Assembly (NCBI GenBank): GCA_017936265.1
Contig: JAGBFX010000061.1
Coordinates: 1-63,734, forward strand
Length of the DNA stretch: 63,734 nt
Direction of reading: 5' to 3'
From: Bacteroidaceae bacterium
GTDB taxonomy: Bacteria; Bacteroidota; Bacteroidia; Bacteroidales; Bacteroidaceae
How positions within the stretch are numbered: position 1 is the stretch's first letter; each line of letters opens with the position of its first letter. Of the stretch, positions 49,101 through 56,804 are shown one piece after another. The notes beneath the pieces were generated by a model. That model searched no databases and was not told the DNA's origin. It saw nothing but the letters and a program-made list of their open reading frames with translations. Made by a program: the position numbers and the translations under genes.

Positions 49101-52100
49101 GTTCATCTATGAGCAGGCCGGCATGGGCGGCGAGCTCTATTTCAACCTCGGCGAAGTGTCCGAGGACATCTTGAAGGACGGCAAGAAGTTCTATGAGAAC
49201 GGCCTTCCGGCAAGCAGCAACTCATACAGCTATGAGGAGACTGCATGGGGACGTATACCCACAACCACCAGCCTTGTATATGCGTTCGACAACAACAACG
49301 ACAGCCGCAAGCAGCAGGATGTGGGCCTCAACGGACTCAGCAGCATGGATGAGGCCAATTTCCCTGTATACAGGGATTACCTTGCCGCGCTCAACGGACG
49401 CGTGCGACCCGAGGTATATGACAGCATTGCAGCCGACCCCGCCGGCGACAACTACCACTACTTCAGAGGCGGCGACTACGATGCGGCTCAACGCGGCATT
49501 ATTGAGCGATACAAATATTACAACAATACCGAGGGTAACTCCCCCTCATCGGACGGCAGCAGCTTCAGCAGTGCGGCAAAGACCACTCCAGACATTGAAG
49601 ACGCCAACCAGGACTTCACCATGGATGAGTACGAGAACTTCTTCCAGTACAGGATATCGCTGCGTCCCGAAGATATGCAGGTAGGAAAGAACTACATTAC
49701 CGACAAGCGCACCGTAACGACCAAGCTACGCAACGGCAATACAGAGAGCGTCGACTGGTACAAGTTCCGTATACCTATAAACGAGTATGAGAAGATTGTA
49801 GGCTCGATACGCGACTTCACATCGATACGTTTCATACGTATGTACATGACGCAGTTCCAGAAGCCCGTCACCCTGCGTTTTGCCACAATGCAGCTTGTTC
49901 GAGGCGACTGGCGCCCTTATATGCAGCCCATTGCATCGAAGCTCAATACCGCACCGACAATCTCGGGCGAGTTCACCACATCAGCTGTAAGCATCGAGGA
50001 GCATGGCGACAGGAAGCCAGTGAACTATGTGCTGCCTCCGGGCATCACCCGCATACTCGACCCGAGCCAGCCACAGCTGCGTCAGGACAATGAGCAGGCA
50101 CTCTCACTCAACGTAAGCAACCTCGGCAGCAAGGAGTCGCGTGCCGTATACAAGAAGAGCAATCTTGATATACGCCAATATGAGCGCATACAACTGTACA
50201 TACATGCCGAGGCGCCCGAGTTCGGAGCAAACGAGCTGAAGGACAATGACCTGTCGCTGTTCATCCGTTTGGGCTCGGACTACAAGAGCAACTACTATGA
50301 GTATGAGGTTCCGCTGAATGTGACTCCTCATGGCTCTTACGACGGCAACAGCACAGCTGCCGCAACAGCCGTGTGGCCGCAGGAGAACATGATTGACATA
50401 CCGCTGAGCAAACTCACGGACATTAAGGTAAAGCGCAATACCCTGCGAAATAACAATGCCGAGGGTGTGAGCAACACAACCATATACAGCGAGTATGATG
50501 ATGACACTCCAAAGAACAGGATAAGCATCGTGGGAAGCCCATCTATCGGCCAGATAAAGGTAATGATGATTGGTATTCGCAACAACAGTCCGAGCGCCAA
50601 GTCTGCAACGGTGTGGGTAAACGAGATGCGCCTTCTGGGCTTCAACAACAAGAGCGGATGGGCGGCACAAGGAAACCTCAACATCAAACTGAGCGACATC
50701 GGTTCGTTTGCAGCGCAGGGCAAGATTGAAACAGCCGGTTTCGGCGGCCTCGAGGACAAGCTGGCATCGCGTCGCACCGATGACTACTACCGCTACTCGT
50801 TGACAGGAACAGTCGACTTCGGCCGTTTCTTCCCCAAATCGTTCAAGTTGTCGTTGCCGACATACTACTCATACACCGAAGAGGTGACATCGCCGCTCTA
50901 CAGCCCGTTCGACTCGGACCTTCTTCTTGATGACGTGCTCGGCTCATACAGCGGAGCAAGCAGGGACTCGTTGAGGAACATTGCCGAGGTACATTCCGTA
51001 ATGCGCAATTTCAGCATCAGCAACGCCAAGCTCAACATAAAGAGCAAGACCGCCATGCCCTATGACCCCGCGAATTTCAGCATAAGCTTCTCGCATTCAA
51101 CAACCGACAATAGCGGAAGCACAGTCAGCTGGGAAAACAGGCTAAATTGGAAGGCGTCGCTCGCATACAACTATGCAAGCCCAATAAAGACCATCAAGCC
51201 GTTCGAGAAGATGATAAAGAGCAAGTCGAAGTGGTTCAAGATCCTAAAGGAATGGGGAATAAACCCGCTGCCACAGTCACTTGCCCTTAACTCAGACATA
51301 ACACGCTCGTACCACGAGCTGCAGCGACGCGACCTCAATGCCATTGCCGGCGGCGAGGAGATACCGCTTACCTTCTCGCAGCAGTTCTATTGGAACCGCT
51401 CGATGTCAATAAAGTGGGACCCCACCACCAACCTCAAGATGAGCCTCAGCACAGGCACCAATGCCGAGATTGAGGAGCCGTTCCTGCCTGTGAACAAGGA
51501 CAAGTACCCCAACGAGTATGCCATCTGGAAAGACTCGGTAAAGACAAGCCTTAAAGGGATGGGCCGACCGCTCGGCTATCAGCAGAACTTCACGGCCTCA
51601 TACACTCTGCCATTCAACAAGATGCCTATCTTCGAGTGGCTCACAGCAGACGCCAGCTACTCGGCGACATACAACTGGCAGAGAGGAAACAGTGTCGGAG
51701 GCGTGAACTTCGGCAACAACATCGCCAACAAGAGGAACGTGACACTTAAAGGAACGCTCAACTTCGAGAAGCTGTACAACATATTCCCTTATCTCGAGGA
51801 GACAAACAAGCGTTTCGCAAGCAGCAACAAGAAATCGACAAGCAAGAGCAAGAAGAAAGTCCAGAAACCGAAGCCCTTTACCAAGGAGATAAAGCTACAG
51901 ATGGACACCACCGTCACGCTTGCACATAACCTCAAGAGCAAAAAGCTGGAGATAACCGCACGCACCAAGAGCGGCGAGAAGTACAAGCTCAAGTACAAGG
52001 TAATCGATGAGAACAAAATTCTCATAAAGAACAACGACAGCATCAGCGTCAAGGTTACAGTTCTTGCCAAGGCCAAGAACGGCGAGAGGAGCAGTTTTGC

Positions 52101-53508
52101 CAAAGCCATGCAATACCCGACAAGGGCACTCATGATGGTACGCAACGTCTCGTTCAGCTACACCAACGCATATGCCATGAACCTTCCGGGATTCATGCCT
52201 TCGGCGGGCGACATGTTCGGTCAGGGACGGAGCGACGGCATGTATGCACCAGGTCTTGACTTCGCGTTCGGCCTCACCGATGACAGTTTCCTTGGAAAGG
52301 CCCACAAACGCAACTGGCTACTGAGGAACGACAGCATATCGGCACAGGCAACGACAACTGCGGCCGAGGATTTGCAGGTGCGCATGACCCTTGAACCGCT
52401 AAAGGACCTGAAAATAGACCTCAATGCCAACTGGACACGCAACCAGAGCAAGAGCATACAGTTCATGTATGACGGCATGCCCACCAACGAGTCGGGAGGA
52501 TTCAACATGACGACAATAAGCATAGGCAACTCTTTCGGTGGCGGCAAGGCAAGCAATAACTACCAGAGTGACGTATTCGACAAATTTGTCGGCAGCCTTG
52601 AGAAACACCGCACACGCATAGAGAAGAAATATGAGGGTAGCCGATACCCGGCATCAAGCTCACTGGCAGGCGAACTGTATGACCCGGCGAACGGCGGTGT
52701 AGACCTCTACTCGGCCGACGTGATGATACCCGCATTCCTTGAGGCATACTCAAACGGCGGCGGAACAGATATATTCCCGTCAATGCTGAGCATGCTGCCA
52801 AACTGGAAAATCAAGTATTCGGGTCTTTCAAAACTCGAATGGTTCAAGAAGTGGTTCAAGAGCGTCAACATCGAACACGGTTACAAGAGTGTATATGCAG
52901 TGGGTTCATACAGCACATACGCCACATACATGGAGTACACAAACGGCATCGGCTATGTAAACAACACGGCCACAGGCATGCCGATACCAAGCAGCCGCTA
53001 CAACATAAGCACGGTATCAATAAACGAGAGTTTCTCTCCGCTGTTCGGGCTTGACGTTACCACGAACAACAATCTCACGCTCGGAGGCAAGTTCATCCAG
53101 TCAAGAGTCCTGAATCTGAGTCTCACTGCCATACAGATGGTAGAGACCTACTCGCAGGAGATAGCCTTCAATGTAGGCTACAAGATACTTGGCGTAAAAT
53201 TGTTCGGCGGCGGAAAGAAAGCGAGCAAGAAGAAGGAAAGTAAGGGCAACGACATAAACCTCCGCGCCGACTTCTCGTTCAAGAACACATCATCAATTTG
53301 CCGTAGCATAGACAAGGGCACGACACAGGCGACAAGCGGCAACAAGTCGTTCAACTACTCATTTACGGCCGACTATGCATACAGCAAAATGCTTACCTTC
53401 AGCCTCTACTTTGACAGGCAGAAGACAATACCTCTTATATCTACAAGCTCATACCCGACCACGACAACCGACTTCGGTATCAGCATGAAATTCTCTTTGA
53501 CAAGATAA
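46141..53508 (+). CDS. sprA: T9SS outer-membrane translocon protein SprA (Sov)
   Basis: The giant beta-barrel that forms the protein-conducting channel of the type IX secretion system, also tied to gliding motility in flavobacteria. 2455 residues, close to the usual size. A signal peptide (about 1-21, ending MVLAQG) is followed by repeated beta-rich plug and barrel segments. Recognised blocks include FGPGGVRIKTTGNAELKIGY, FNYNTESTFSYDAKKINLKYDG, SYIDDFESTENGIDI and SKQFSY-like amphipathic strands. The C-terminus ends in an aromatic-capped barrel strand (TDFGISMKFSLTR). The frame is intact over 7.3 kb. It follows ruvA by 22 bases, a neighbourhood common in Bacteroidales. A likely client, the GH2 enzyme with a T9SS-type C-terminus, lies 10 kb away. 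Confidence 0.95.
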   Translation: MQRRTLTLMLILFASMMVLAQGNVRSDSIRKARRNTTRQSANVKNDTLPARFPVAKTTPDNVNDLQGHALDLKSPQNIVTDTIYNDKDSTYIISTKLSSGSMLGTPLLLSRDEYSLWHEKRQMQSYFRKKGNEEWEKSKKKDKFDFTDMHFDLGPAEKIFGPGGVRIKTTGNAELKIGYSFQSIDNPSLPSRSRNTNSFDFDEKINLSLRGSVGDKMNMDFNYNTESTFSYDAKKINLKYDGKEDEVIKLLEAGNVSFPTNSSLIKGASSLFGIRADLQFGKLTLQTVVSQKTSNTSTVSSKGGTQLTTYEIEITDYDENKHFFLAHYFRDNYDRSMSQLPTILSGVTINRIEVWITNKTSDYNNPRNIVAFTDIGEGNHISNSMWQSNGVTIPANEANNLYSQMNSTYSAIRDVDQVNNVLGSISGMNGGTDYEKLSNARLLSTSEYTLNNALGFISLKTPLRADEVLAVAYEFTYGGQTYQVGEFSSDVKESKTTLFVKLLKPNACSPKNGCWDLMMKNVYSIGTRSLKETDFKLDVYYASDSLGTNITYLPEQGLKGESLLQMLGLDRLDSNNSKENPNGIFDFIQGYTVDATSGRIFFPSVEPFGSYLRKKIGNDAIADKYVFEELYDSTKTVAKQIAEKDKFYLIGEYTGSSANVIQTGSTNIPRGSVVVTAGGVTLVENSDYQVDYSSGTVTILNQNIIDAGTNVQVSLESNTLFNMQRKTVLGLNWKYDYSDDFKFGGTLLSLSEKPLTSKVDMGSEPLQNFLWGFNLSWKKQSQWLTNMIDKLPFISCTEPSSINLSAEFARLEAGTSSDVQSEASYIDDFESTENGIDIKSPSQWMLAALPSGMPYSNLTNDIRTGYDRAHISWYTIDPLFTRRSSSLTPAHIKSDMEQLSNHYVREVYERELYPNKESTYGESSTLSLLNVTYYPNERGPYNLDTDVNYDGHLNNPEKRWGGITRQLTTTDFEGANIQYLEFWLLDPFIYEQAGMGGELYFNLGEVSEDILKDGKKFYENGLPASSNSYSYEETAWGRIPTTTSLVYAFDNNNDSRKQQDVGLNGLSSMDEANFPVYRDYLAALNGRVRPEVYDSIAADPAGDNYHYFRGGDYDAAQRGIIERYKYYNNTEGNSPSSDGSSFSSAAKTTPDIEDANQDFTMDEYENFFQYRISLRPEDMQVGKNYITDKRTVTTKLRNGNTESVDWYKFRIPINEYEKIVGSIRDFTSIRFIRMYMTQFQKPVTLRFATMQLVRGDWRPYMQPIASKLNTAPTISGEFTTSAVSIEEHGDRKPVNYVLPPGITRILDPSQPQLRQDNEQALSLNVSNLGSKESRAVYKKSNLDIRQYERIQLYIHAEAPEFGANELKDNDLSLFIRLGSDYKSNYYEYEVPLNVTPHGSYDGNSTAAATAVWPQENMIDIPLSKLTDIKVKRNTLRNNNAEGVSNTTIYSEYDDDTPKNRISIVGSPSIGQIKVMMIGIRNNSPSAKSATVWVNEMRLLGFNNKSGWAAQGNLNIKLSDIGSFAAQGKIETAGFGGLEDKLASRRTDDYYRYSLTGTVDFGRFFPKSFKLSLPTYYSYTEEVTSPLYSPFDSDLLLDDVLGSYSGASRDSLRNIAEVHSVMRNFSISNAKLNIKSKTAMPYDPANFSISFSHSTTDNSGSTVSWENRLNWKASLAYNYASPIKTIKPFEKMIKSKSKWFKILKEWGINPLPQSLALNSDITRSYHELQRRDLNAIAGGEEIPLTFSQQFYWNRSMSIKWDPTTNLKMSLSTGTNAEIEEPFLPVNKDKYPNEYAIWKDSVKTSLKGMGRPLGYQQNFTASYTLPFNKMPIFEWLTADASYSATYNWQRGNSVGGVNFGNNIANKRNVTLKGTLNFEKLYNIFPYLEETNKRFASSNKKSTSKSKKKVQKPKPFTKEIKLQMDTTVTLAHNLKSKKLEITARTKSGEKYKLKYKVIDENKILIKNNDSISVKVTVLAKAKNGERSSFAKAMQYPTRALMMVRNVSFSYTNAYAMNLPGFMPSAGDMFGQGRSDGMYAPGLDFAFGLTDDSFLGKAHKRNWLLRNDSISAQATTTAAEDLQVRMTLEPLKDLKIDLNANWTRNQSKSIQFMYDGMPTNESGGFNMTTISIGNSFGGGKASNNYQSDVFDKFVGSLEKHRTRIEKKYEGSRYPASSSLAGELYDPANGGVDLYSADVMIPAFLEAYSNGGGTDIFPSMLSMLPNWKIKYSGLSKLEWFKKWFKSVNIEHGYKSVYAVGSYSTYATYMEYTNGIGYVNNTATGMPIPSSRYNISTVSINESFSPLFGLDVTTNNNLTLGGKFIQSRVLNLSLTAIQMVETYSQEIAFNVGYKILGVKLFGGGKKASKKKESKGNDINLRADFSFKNTSSICRSIDKGTTQATSGNKSFNYSFTADYAYSKMLTFSLYFDRQKTIPLISTSSYPTTTTDFGISMKFSLTR

Positions 53509-53564
53509 AAAGCCGTTATATAAAGGTGTATATTTCTGCTTTTGAAAATTCTTTGAACGAACTC

Positions 53565-53757
53565 ATGAAAGTTGCCGAAGAAACAGCAGAGTCTATGAAA
53601 GAGAATGACTGTAGAAGAAACCGACTAAAATTATTACTACAAAAGTTGCAAGATGTCAAAAGTTGAGAAAGGTGTTATTGAACCAGGAGCAAGCATGTTC
53701 TACCGAATTATAGAGGCTTTGGGAATGAGAATAGAAATTGTAAAGCCTATTGCTTGA
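53565..53757 (+). pseudogene. Remnant of an XRE-like DNA-binding (antitoxin-type) gene
   Basis: Two short frames overlap. The first (53565-53666, 33 residues) is a charged helix: MKVAEETAESMKEN and then basic RRNRLKLLLQKLQDVK. The second (53653-53757, 34 residues) reads MSKVEKGVIEPGASMFYRIIEALGMRIEIVKPIA, a pattern like the third to fifth helices of a helix-turn-helix antitoxin (SKVEKG, then FYRIIEALGM). One frame shift between the two would join them. Protein-like sequence continues upstream in the first frame back to about 53512 without a start codon. I read it as the decayed tail of an acquired gene. It could also be a real tiny gene; no toxin gene lies beside it. Confidence 0.4.
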
Positions 53758-53764
53758 TTGATTT

Positions 53765-53790
53765 AGGATGCTGTAACAGGCATCCTTTTT
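53765..53790 (+). terminator. Terminator after the remnant genes
   Basis: AGGATGC (53765-53771) pairs with GCATCCT (53780-53786), with further CTG/CAG pairing inside, followed by a T-run to 53790. Confidence 0.7.
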
Positions 53791-53877
53791 CATTGACAAG
53801 AGTGCAGCATGTAAAGGATTTCACTTTTTTCGTATTACAGAATAGGCATGGCGGACATCGTGTGTATGCACATATGA

Positions 53878-53926
53878 GTACAAAAATCAGCGGGTCAGAT
53901 ATTTACTGACCCGCTGATTTTTGTAC
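53878..53926 (-). terminator. tRNA-Arg terminator, 21-bp perfect stem
   Basis: 53878-53898 is exactly complementary to 53906-53926, loop of 7. The right arm overlaps the tRNA 3' end by 3 bases, so termination and 3' maturation are linked. On the minus strand a T5 tract lies within the stem end. Confidence 0.75.
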
Positions 53927-53995
53927 CTCGGTCGGGAATCGAACCCGAATCTAATCTTTAGGAGAGACTTATTCTATCCATTGAACTACCAAGGC
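53924..53995 (-). tRNA. tRNA-Arg (anticodon CCT)
   Basis: The minus strand folds with acceptor GCCTTGG/CCGAGGT (two G-U pairs), anticodon stem AGTCT/AGATT around CTCCTAA (anticodon CCT, reading AGG), D-arm GTTCAATGGATAGAAT, and a T-arm with GGGTTCGATTCCC. No CCA is encoded. It is a rarely used arginine isoacceptor. It lies next to A+T-rich DNA that has gene remnants, a common setting for tRNA-targeted integration, though no flanking direct repeat was seen. Confidence 0.92.
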
Positions 53996-54030
53996 GAACC
54001 TGAAAAATGCACTGATGTGCCATTCTGCCG

Positions 54031-54062
54031 CGAAGATAATCAAAATCTTCGCAAACTTCAAA
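54031..54062 (-). promoter_or_regulatory. Promoter of tRNA-Arg
   Basis: On the minus strand TTTG (complement of 54059-54062) precedes TATCTTCG (complement of 54031-54038) by exactly 20 nt. It lies 35 nt before the tRNA 5' end. Confidence 0.65.
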
Positions 54063-54154
54063 TGCTGTAATGCTATTTTAACATCACAACCCTCAAAAAC
54101 TGTTATTTTGTTTTAACATTATACAACATTAGAGGCAAGTTCGGTCAAAAGGAG

Positions 54155-54162
54155 TATCTTTG
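54155..54162 (+). promoter_or_regulatory. -7 element of the TPR protein gene
   Basis: TATCTTTG matches the consensus exactly and lies 26 nt before the ATG at 54189. No clear -33 TTTG at the right spacing. Confidence 0.45.
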
Positions 54163-54188
54163 CACAGAACAGCAAAACACTACTGCAC

Positions 54189-54980
54189 ATGAGACTGATA
54201 GCGACAACCATACTTGTTCTTGTAACGGCATTTGCAACTGCACAGGAATATGACACCCTCCTTGCCAAGGGGGTGGAAAATATAAAGGAGAAGAATTTTG
54301 AGAGCGCTGCCGAATCTTTCGAAGAGGCACTTCCGCTTGCCAACGGAGACAACGAGAAGTTCGCCCTTCACGTCAACCTGGCCTACTCGTGCATGATGGC
54401 AGGCTACACCGACAAGGCGCTCGAGAGCTACAGTGAGGCCATAAGACTTCACGGGTATGACAGGAACCTGCATTTCCAGCGTGCGGCTGCATACATGCAG
54501 GCAGCTCGCCCTGATGATGCCATTGAGGACTGCAACACTATCATCAAGAAGAATCCGGAAGATGCGGAGGCTATGCTGATGAGAGCAGAGGCGCACATGG
54601 CCAAGGGAGATAACGGCAAGGCGCAGAAAGGGTTCATAGAGGTAATGAACCGCGAGCCAGGCAACCTGAATGCACGTTTGGGGCTTGCTATGACCTACAA
54701 GAACGAAAAGCTATACGAAAAGGCTTCGTTGCTCATCGGGCTACTTATAGAAGAGTTCCCCGACAACGCTGCGCTCTACATCGCACGCAGCGACATTGAA
54801 AGAGAAGAGGGATTGTTTGAACTCGCCCTTATGGATATCGACAGGGCGATAGAGATAGACCCCGACAATGCTGAATACTACACATTGCAGGCAATCCTTC
54901 TCGAGAATTGTGGCAAGAAAAGTGCCGCTGACAAGAGTCGCAACAAGGCAGAAATATTAAAAAACAGCCCAATAAAGTAA
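54189..54980 (+). CDS. Exported TPR repeat protein
   Basis: A 263-residue exported protein. A signal peptide (about 1-19, ending FATAQ) leads into six or so tetratricopeptide repeats, e.g. KGVENIKEKNFESAAESFEEALPL, YTDKALESYSEAIRLHG, and RPDDAIEDCNTIIKKNPED. TPR arrays bind partner proteins, so this is probably a periplasmic or outer-membrane scaffold; no partner is apparent. It is a one-gene unit with its own promoter. Confidence 0.88.
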   Translation: MRLIATTILVLVTAFATAQEYDTLLAKGVENIKEKNFESAAESFEEALPLANGDNEKFALHVNLAYSCMMAGYTDKALESYSEAIRLHGYDRNLHFQRAAAYMQAARPDDAIEDCNTIIKKNPEDAEAMLMRAEAHMAKGDNGKAQKGFIEVMNREPGNLNARLGLAMTYKNEKLYEKASLLIGLLIEEFPDNAALYIARSDIEREEGLFELALMDIDRAIEIDPDNAEYYTLQAILLENCGKKSAADKSRNKAEILKNSPIK

Positions 54981-55140
54981 AAAAAACATACTTCTTCTCA
55001 TAATTGCCGACCTTTACATGCGCGTCACAAACACTTCTGCGGGGAGCTAAGGTTTTGTTGAGGAAAAACGAAAGCCGGATTTCAAAAAAAGCATTTTTGA
55101 TAATTTTTCACATCTCATAGTTAAAAAAGAGAGGTTTTTA

Positions 55141-55172
55141 TTTGAATGGCTCCCCTGAAATTAGTACTTTTG
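55141..55172 (+). promoter_or_regulatory. Promoter of the AraC/alkD/fur/purA run
   Basis: TTTG (55141-55144) and TACTTTTG (55165-55172) are exactly 20 nt apart, a full consensus match. It excludes the in-frame ATG at 55146 as the start and supports the ATG at 55197. Confidence 0.75.
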
Positions 55173-55196
55173 GAAAGAACATTGAAAACAAAAGTC

Positions 55197-55628
55197 ATGA
55201 CAGAAAAAAACGCTCCTTACAACATTAAGGAAAAGAAAGAAAAGAATGCGACCTACCGCTCGCTTATACGCGCGGAACTGGCCGATGAATTGTACGAAAA
55301 AATTCTGAACATCATAGTTATACAGAAGAGATACCGTGACAAGGAGTTCTCGGCAAAAGAGCTTGCCAAGGAGCTCCAGACCAACACCAGATACATATCT
55401 GCTGTCATAAATTCACGTTTCAACACAAACTTTTCCTGCCTGATAAACGAGTACAGGATAAAGGAGGCGCTTCATCGCATGACAGACAAAAGATACCTGG
55501 ACATGACCATTGAGGAGATTGGAGCCCTTGTAGGGTTCGCCAATCGCCAGTCTTTCTATGCCTCATTCTACCGCATCATGGGCGAGACACCCAATGGCTA
55601 CAGGAAGAGACACCTCGCAACCAGATAA
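55197..55628 (+). CDS. Stand-alone AraC-type DNA-binding protein
   Basis: A 143-residue regulator made of an AraC-type domain with almost no sensing domain. The first helix-turn-helix is SAKELAKELQTNTRYISAVINSRFNTNF, and the second is TIEEIGALVGFANRQSFYASFYRIMGETPNGYRKRH. A 45-residue basic N-terminal part precedes it. The start at 55197 is set by the promoter. The AlkD-like gene starts one base after its stop, so the pair is probably co-regulated. The lack of a ligand domain suggests partner-dependent or constitutive action. Confidence 0.85.
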   Translation: MTEKNAPYNIKEKKEKNATYRSLIRAELADELYEKILNIIVIQKRYRDKEFSAKELAKELQTNTRYISAVINSRFNTNFSCLINEYRIKEALHRMTDKRYLDMTIEEIGALVGFANRQSFYASFYRIMGETPNGYRKRHLATR

Positions 55629-55629
55629 G

Positions 55630-56262
55630 ATGGAAGATATTCGGGAGACTATCAGGAACATAAAGAAGGAACTCCGTCTGTACATGAACGGAGTCACATC
55701 AATGCAACAGCGCAAGCTCGGCATGGCCTACAATATTATTTTCGGAGTGAGTTTTCCTCATCTCAGAGAGATTGCCGGCAAGTTCAGCCAAGACGCCGGA
55801 GTTGCCAAAGCGCTGTGGAAGGAAAATATCCGCGAGAGCAAACTGCTGGCTATACTCCTGCTGCCGGCGGAGTGCTATGCCGATGTCGCCGAGCAGTGGA
55901 TTGGAGAGTGCCGCTACCGGGAGAATGCCGATCACCTTGCACACAGGATACTCTGCAAGCTCCCCGATGCAATAGACAGAGCACTTGAATGGACCAGCAA
56001 CGAAAAGGAGATGTACAGCTATTGCGGCTACCTTACCCTGTCACATCTGTTCAGAGGCGGGGCGACACTTACCAAAGAGCAGGAGCAGCTCTTTTTCGAG
56101 GGTTTGTCAGCACATATTGCCGACAACGCGGTCAAAGAGAATGCCACACAGGCACTCAAGGCCCTCACACTCTACTGCGACGAGGATGATGAGAGGGAGG
56201 CGCGTTTCAACACATTCATGGGTCCCGAATACACTTTTTGCCCATCTAAAGAAGATGTTTGA
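55630..56262 (+). CDS. DNA alkylation repair enzyme, AlkD-like
   Basis: A 210-residue protein of HEAT-repeat-like helices, matching the DNA alkylation repair (AlkD/AlkC) superfamily, whose members excise N3- and N7-alkylpurines. Blocks include the MQQRKLGMAYNIIFGVSFPHLREIA helix pair and the LLAILLLPAECYADVAEQWIGECRYRENADHLAHRIL region. The catalytic Asp/Trp set of AlkD cannot be confirmed by eye, so function is a family inference. It begins one base after the AraC-type gene and 66 bases before fur. The start at 55630 is favoured over a longer in-frame reading, which would overlap the AraC-type gene. Confidence 0.78.
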   Translation: MEDIRETIRNIKKELRLYMNGVTSMQQRKLGMAYNIIFGVSFPHLREIAGKFSQDAGVAKALWKENIRESKLLAILLLPAECYADVAEQWIGECRYRENADHLAHRILCKLPDAIDRALEWTSNEKEMYSYCGYLTLSHLFRGGATLTKEQEQLFFEGLSAHIADNAVKENATQALKALTLYCDEDDEREARFNTFMGPEYTFCPSKEDV

Positions 56263-56303
56263 AAATTTAGAGCCGTTTCTATACTAAATTATAAAAAAAT
56301 AGA

Positions 56304-56311
56304 TAACTTTG
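56304..56311 (+). promoter_or_regulatory. Possible -7 element of fur
   Basis: TAACTTTG matches the consensus, 16 nt before the ATG at 56328. There is no matching -33 box. Confidence 0.35.
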
Positions 56312-56327
56312 CAATAAGATGTAGAGC

Positions 56328-56804
56328 ATGGAAAACAGCAAGATTGCAGAGTCGGCGAGAGAGCTGTTCTCGGACTACCTGAAAGAGAACAGATGCCGTA
56401 GGACCCCGGAGCGTTTCGCGATACTCGAAGCGGTATACTCCATAAACGGATGCTTTGACATTGATGAGTTGCTCAAGCACATGGAGGACAACAGGAAGTT
56501 CAGGGTCAGCCGTGCCACCGTATACAACACCATATCCCTTCTCATCAATGCCAACCTTGTTGTACACCACCAGTTCGGAGCCGAATCAAAATACGAGAAG
56601 TGTTTCGGGGCTGAGAAGAGCCACATGATATGCACAAAATGCGGCAAAGTGACAGAGATCGGCAATCTGAACATAATAGAAAATATAACGACTAATATAA
56701 AGAAATTCCATTTAACCCATTATTCGCTGTACCTCTACGGGCTCTGCAACAAATGCCACCAGGCAATCAAGAGACGTAAGGCGCGAATGAATAAAGACAA
56801 ATGA
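56328..56804 (+). CDS. Fur family transcriptional regulator
   Basis: A 158-residue metal- or peroxide-sensing repressor. An N-terminal winged helix (RRTPERFAILEAVYS, and FRVSRATVYNTISLLINANLV as recognition helix) is followed by the dimerisation domain with two cysteine pairs, CTKCGKV and CNKCHQAIK, that bind structural zinc. Whether it senses iron, zinc or peroxide cannot be told. Its stop overlaps the purA start as ATGA, so purA is probably translated in coupling with it. Iron control of the downstream genes is possible but is only inference. Confidence 0.9.
   Translation: MENSKIAESARELFSDYLKENRCRRTPERFAILEAVYSINGCFDIDELLKHMEDNRKFRVSRATVYNTISLLINANLVVHHQFGAESKYEKCFGAEKSHMICTKCGKVTEIGNLNIIENITTNIKKFHLTHYSLYLYGLCNKCHQAIKRRKARMNKDK

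Larger units (their letters stand above)
53509..54188. other. AT-rich gap with gene remnants and tRNA-Arg
   Basis: This 680-base interval holds two short overlapping frames (53565-53757), a terminator, tRNA-Arg and divergent promoter boxes. The part up to about 53790 is visibly richer in A+T than the flanking genes, suggesting acquired DNA. The segment 53791-53877 shows no supported feature. Confidence 0.6.
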
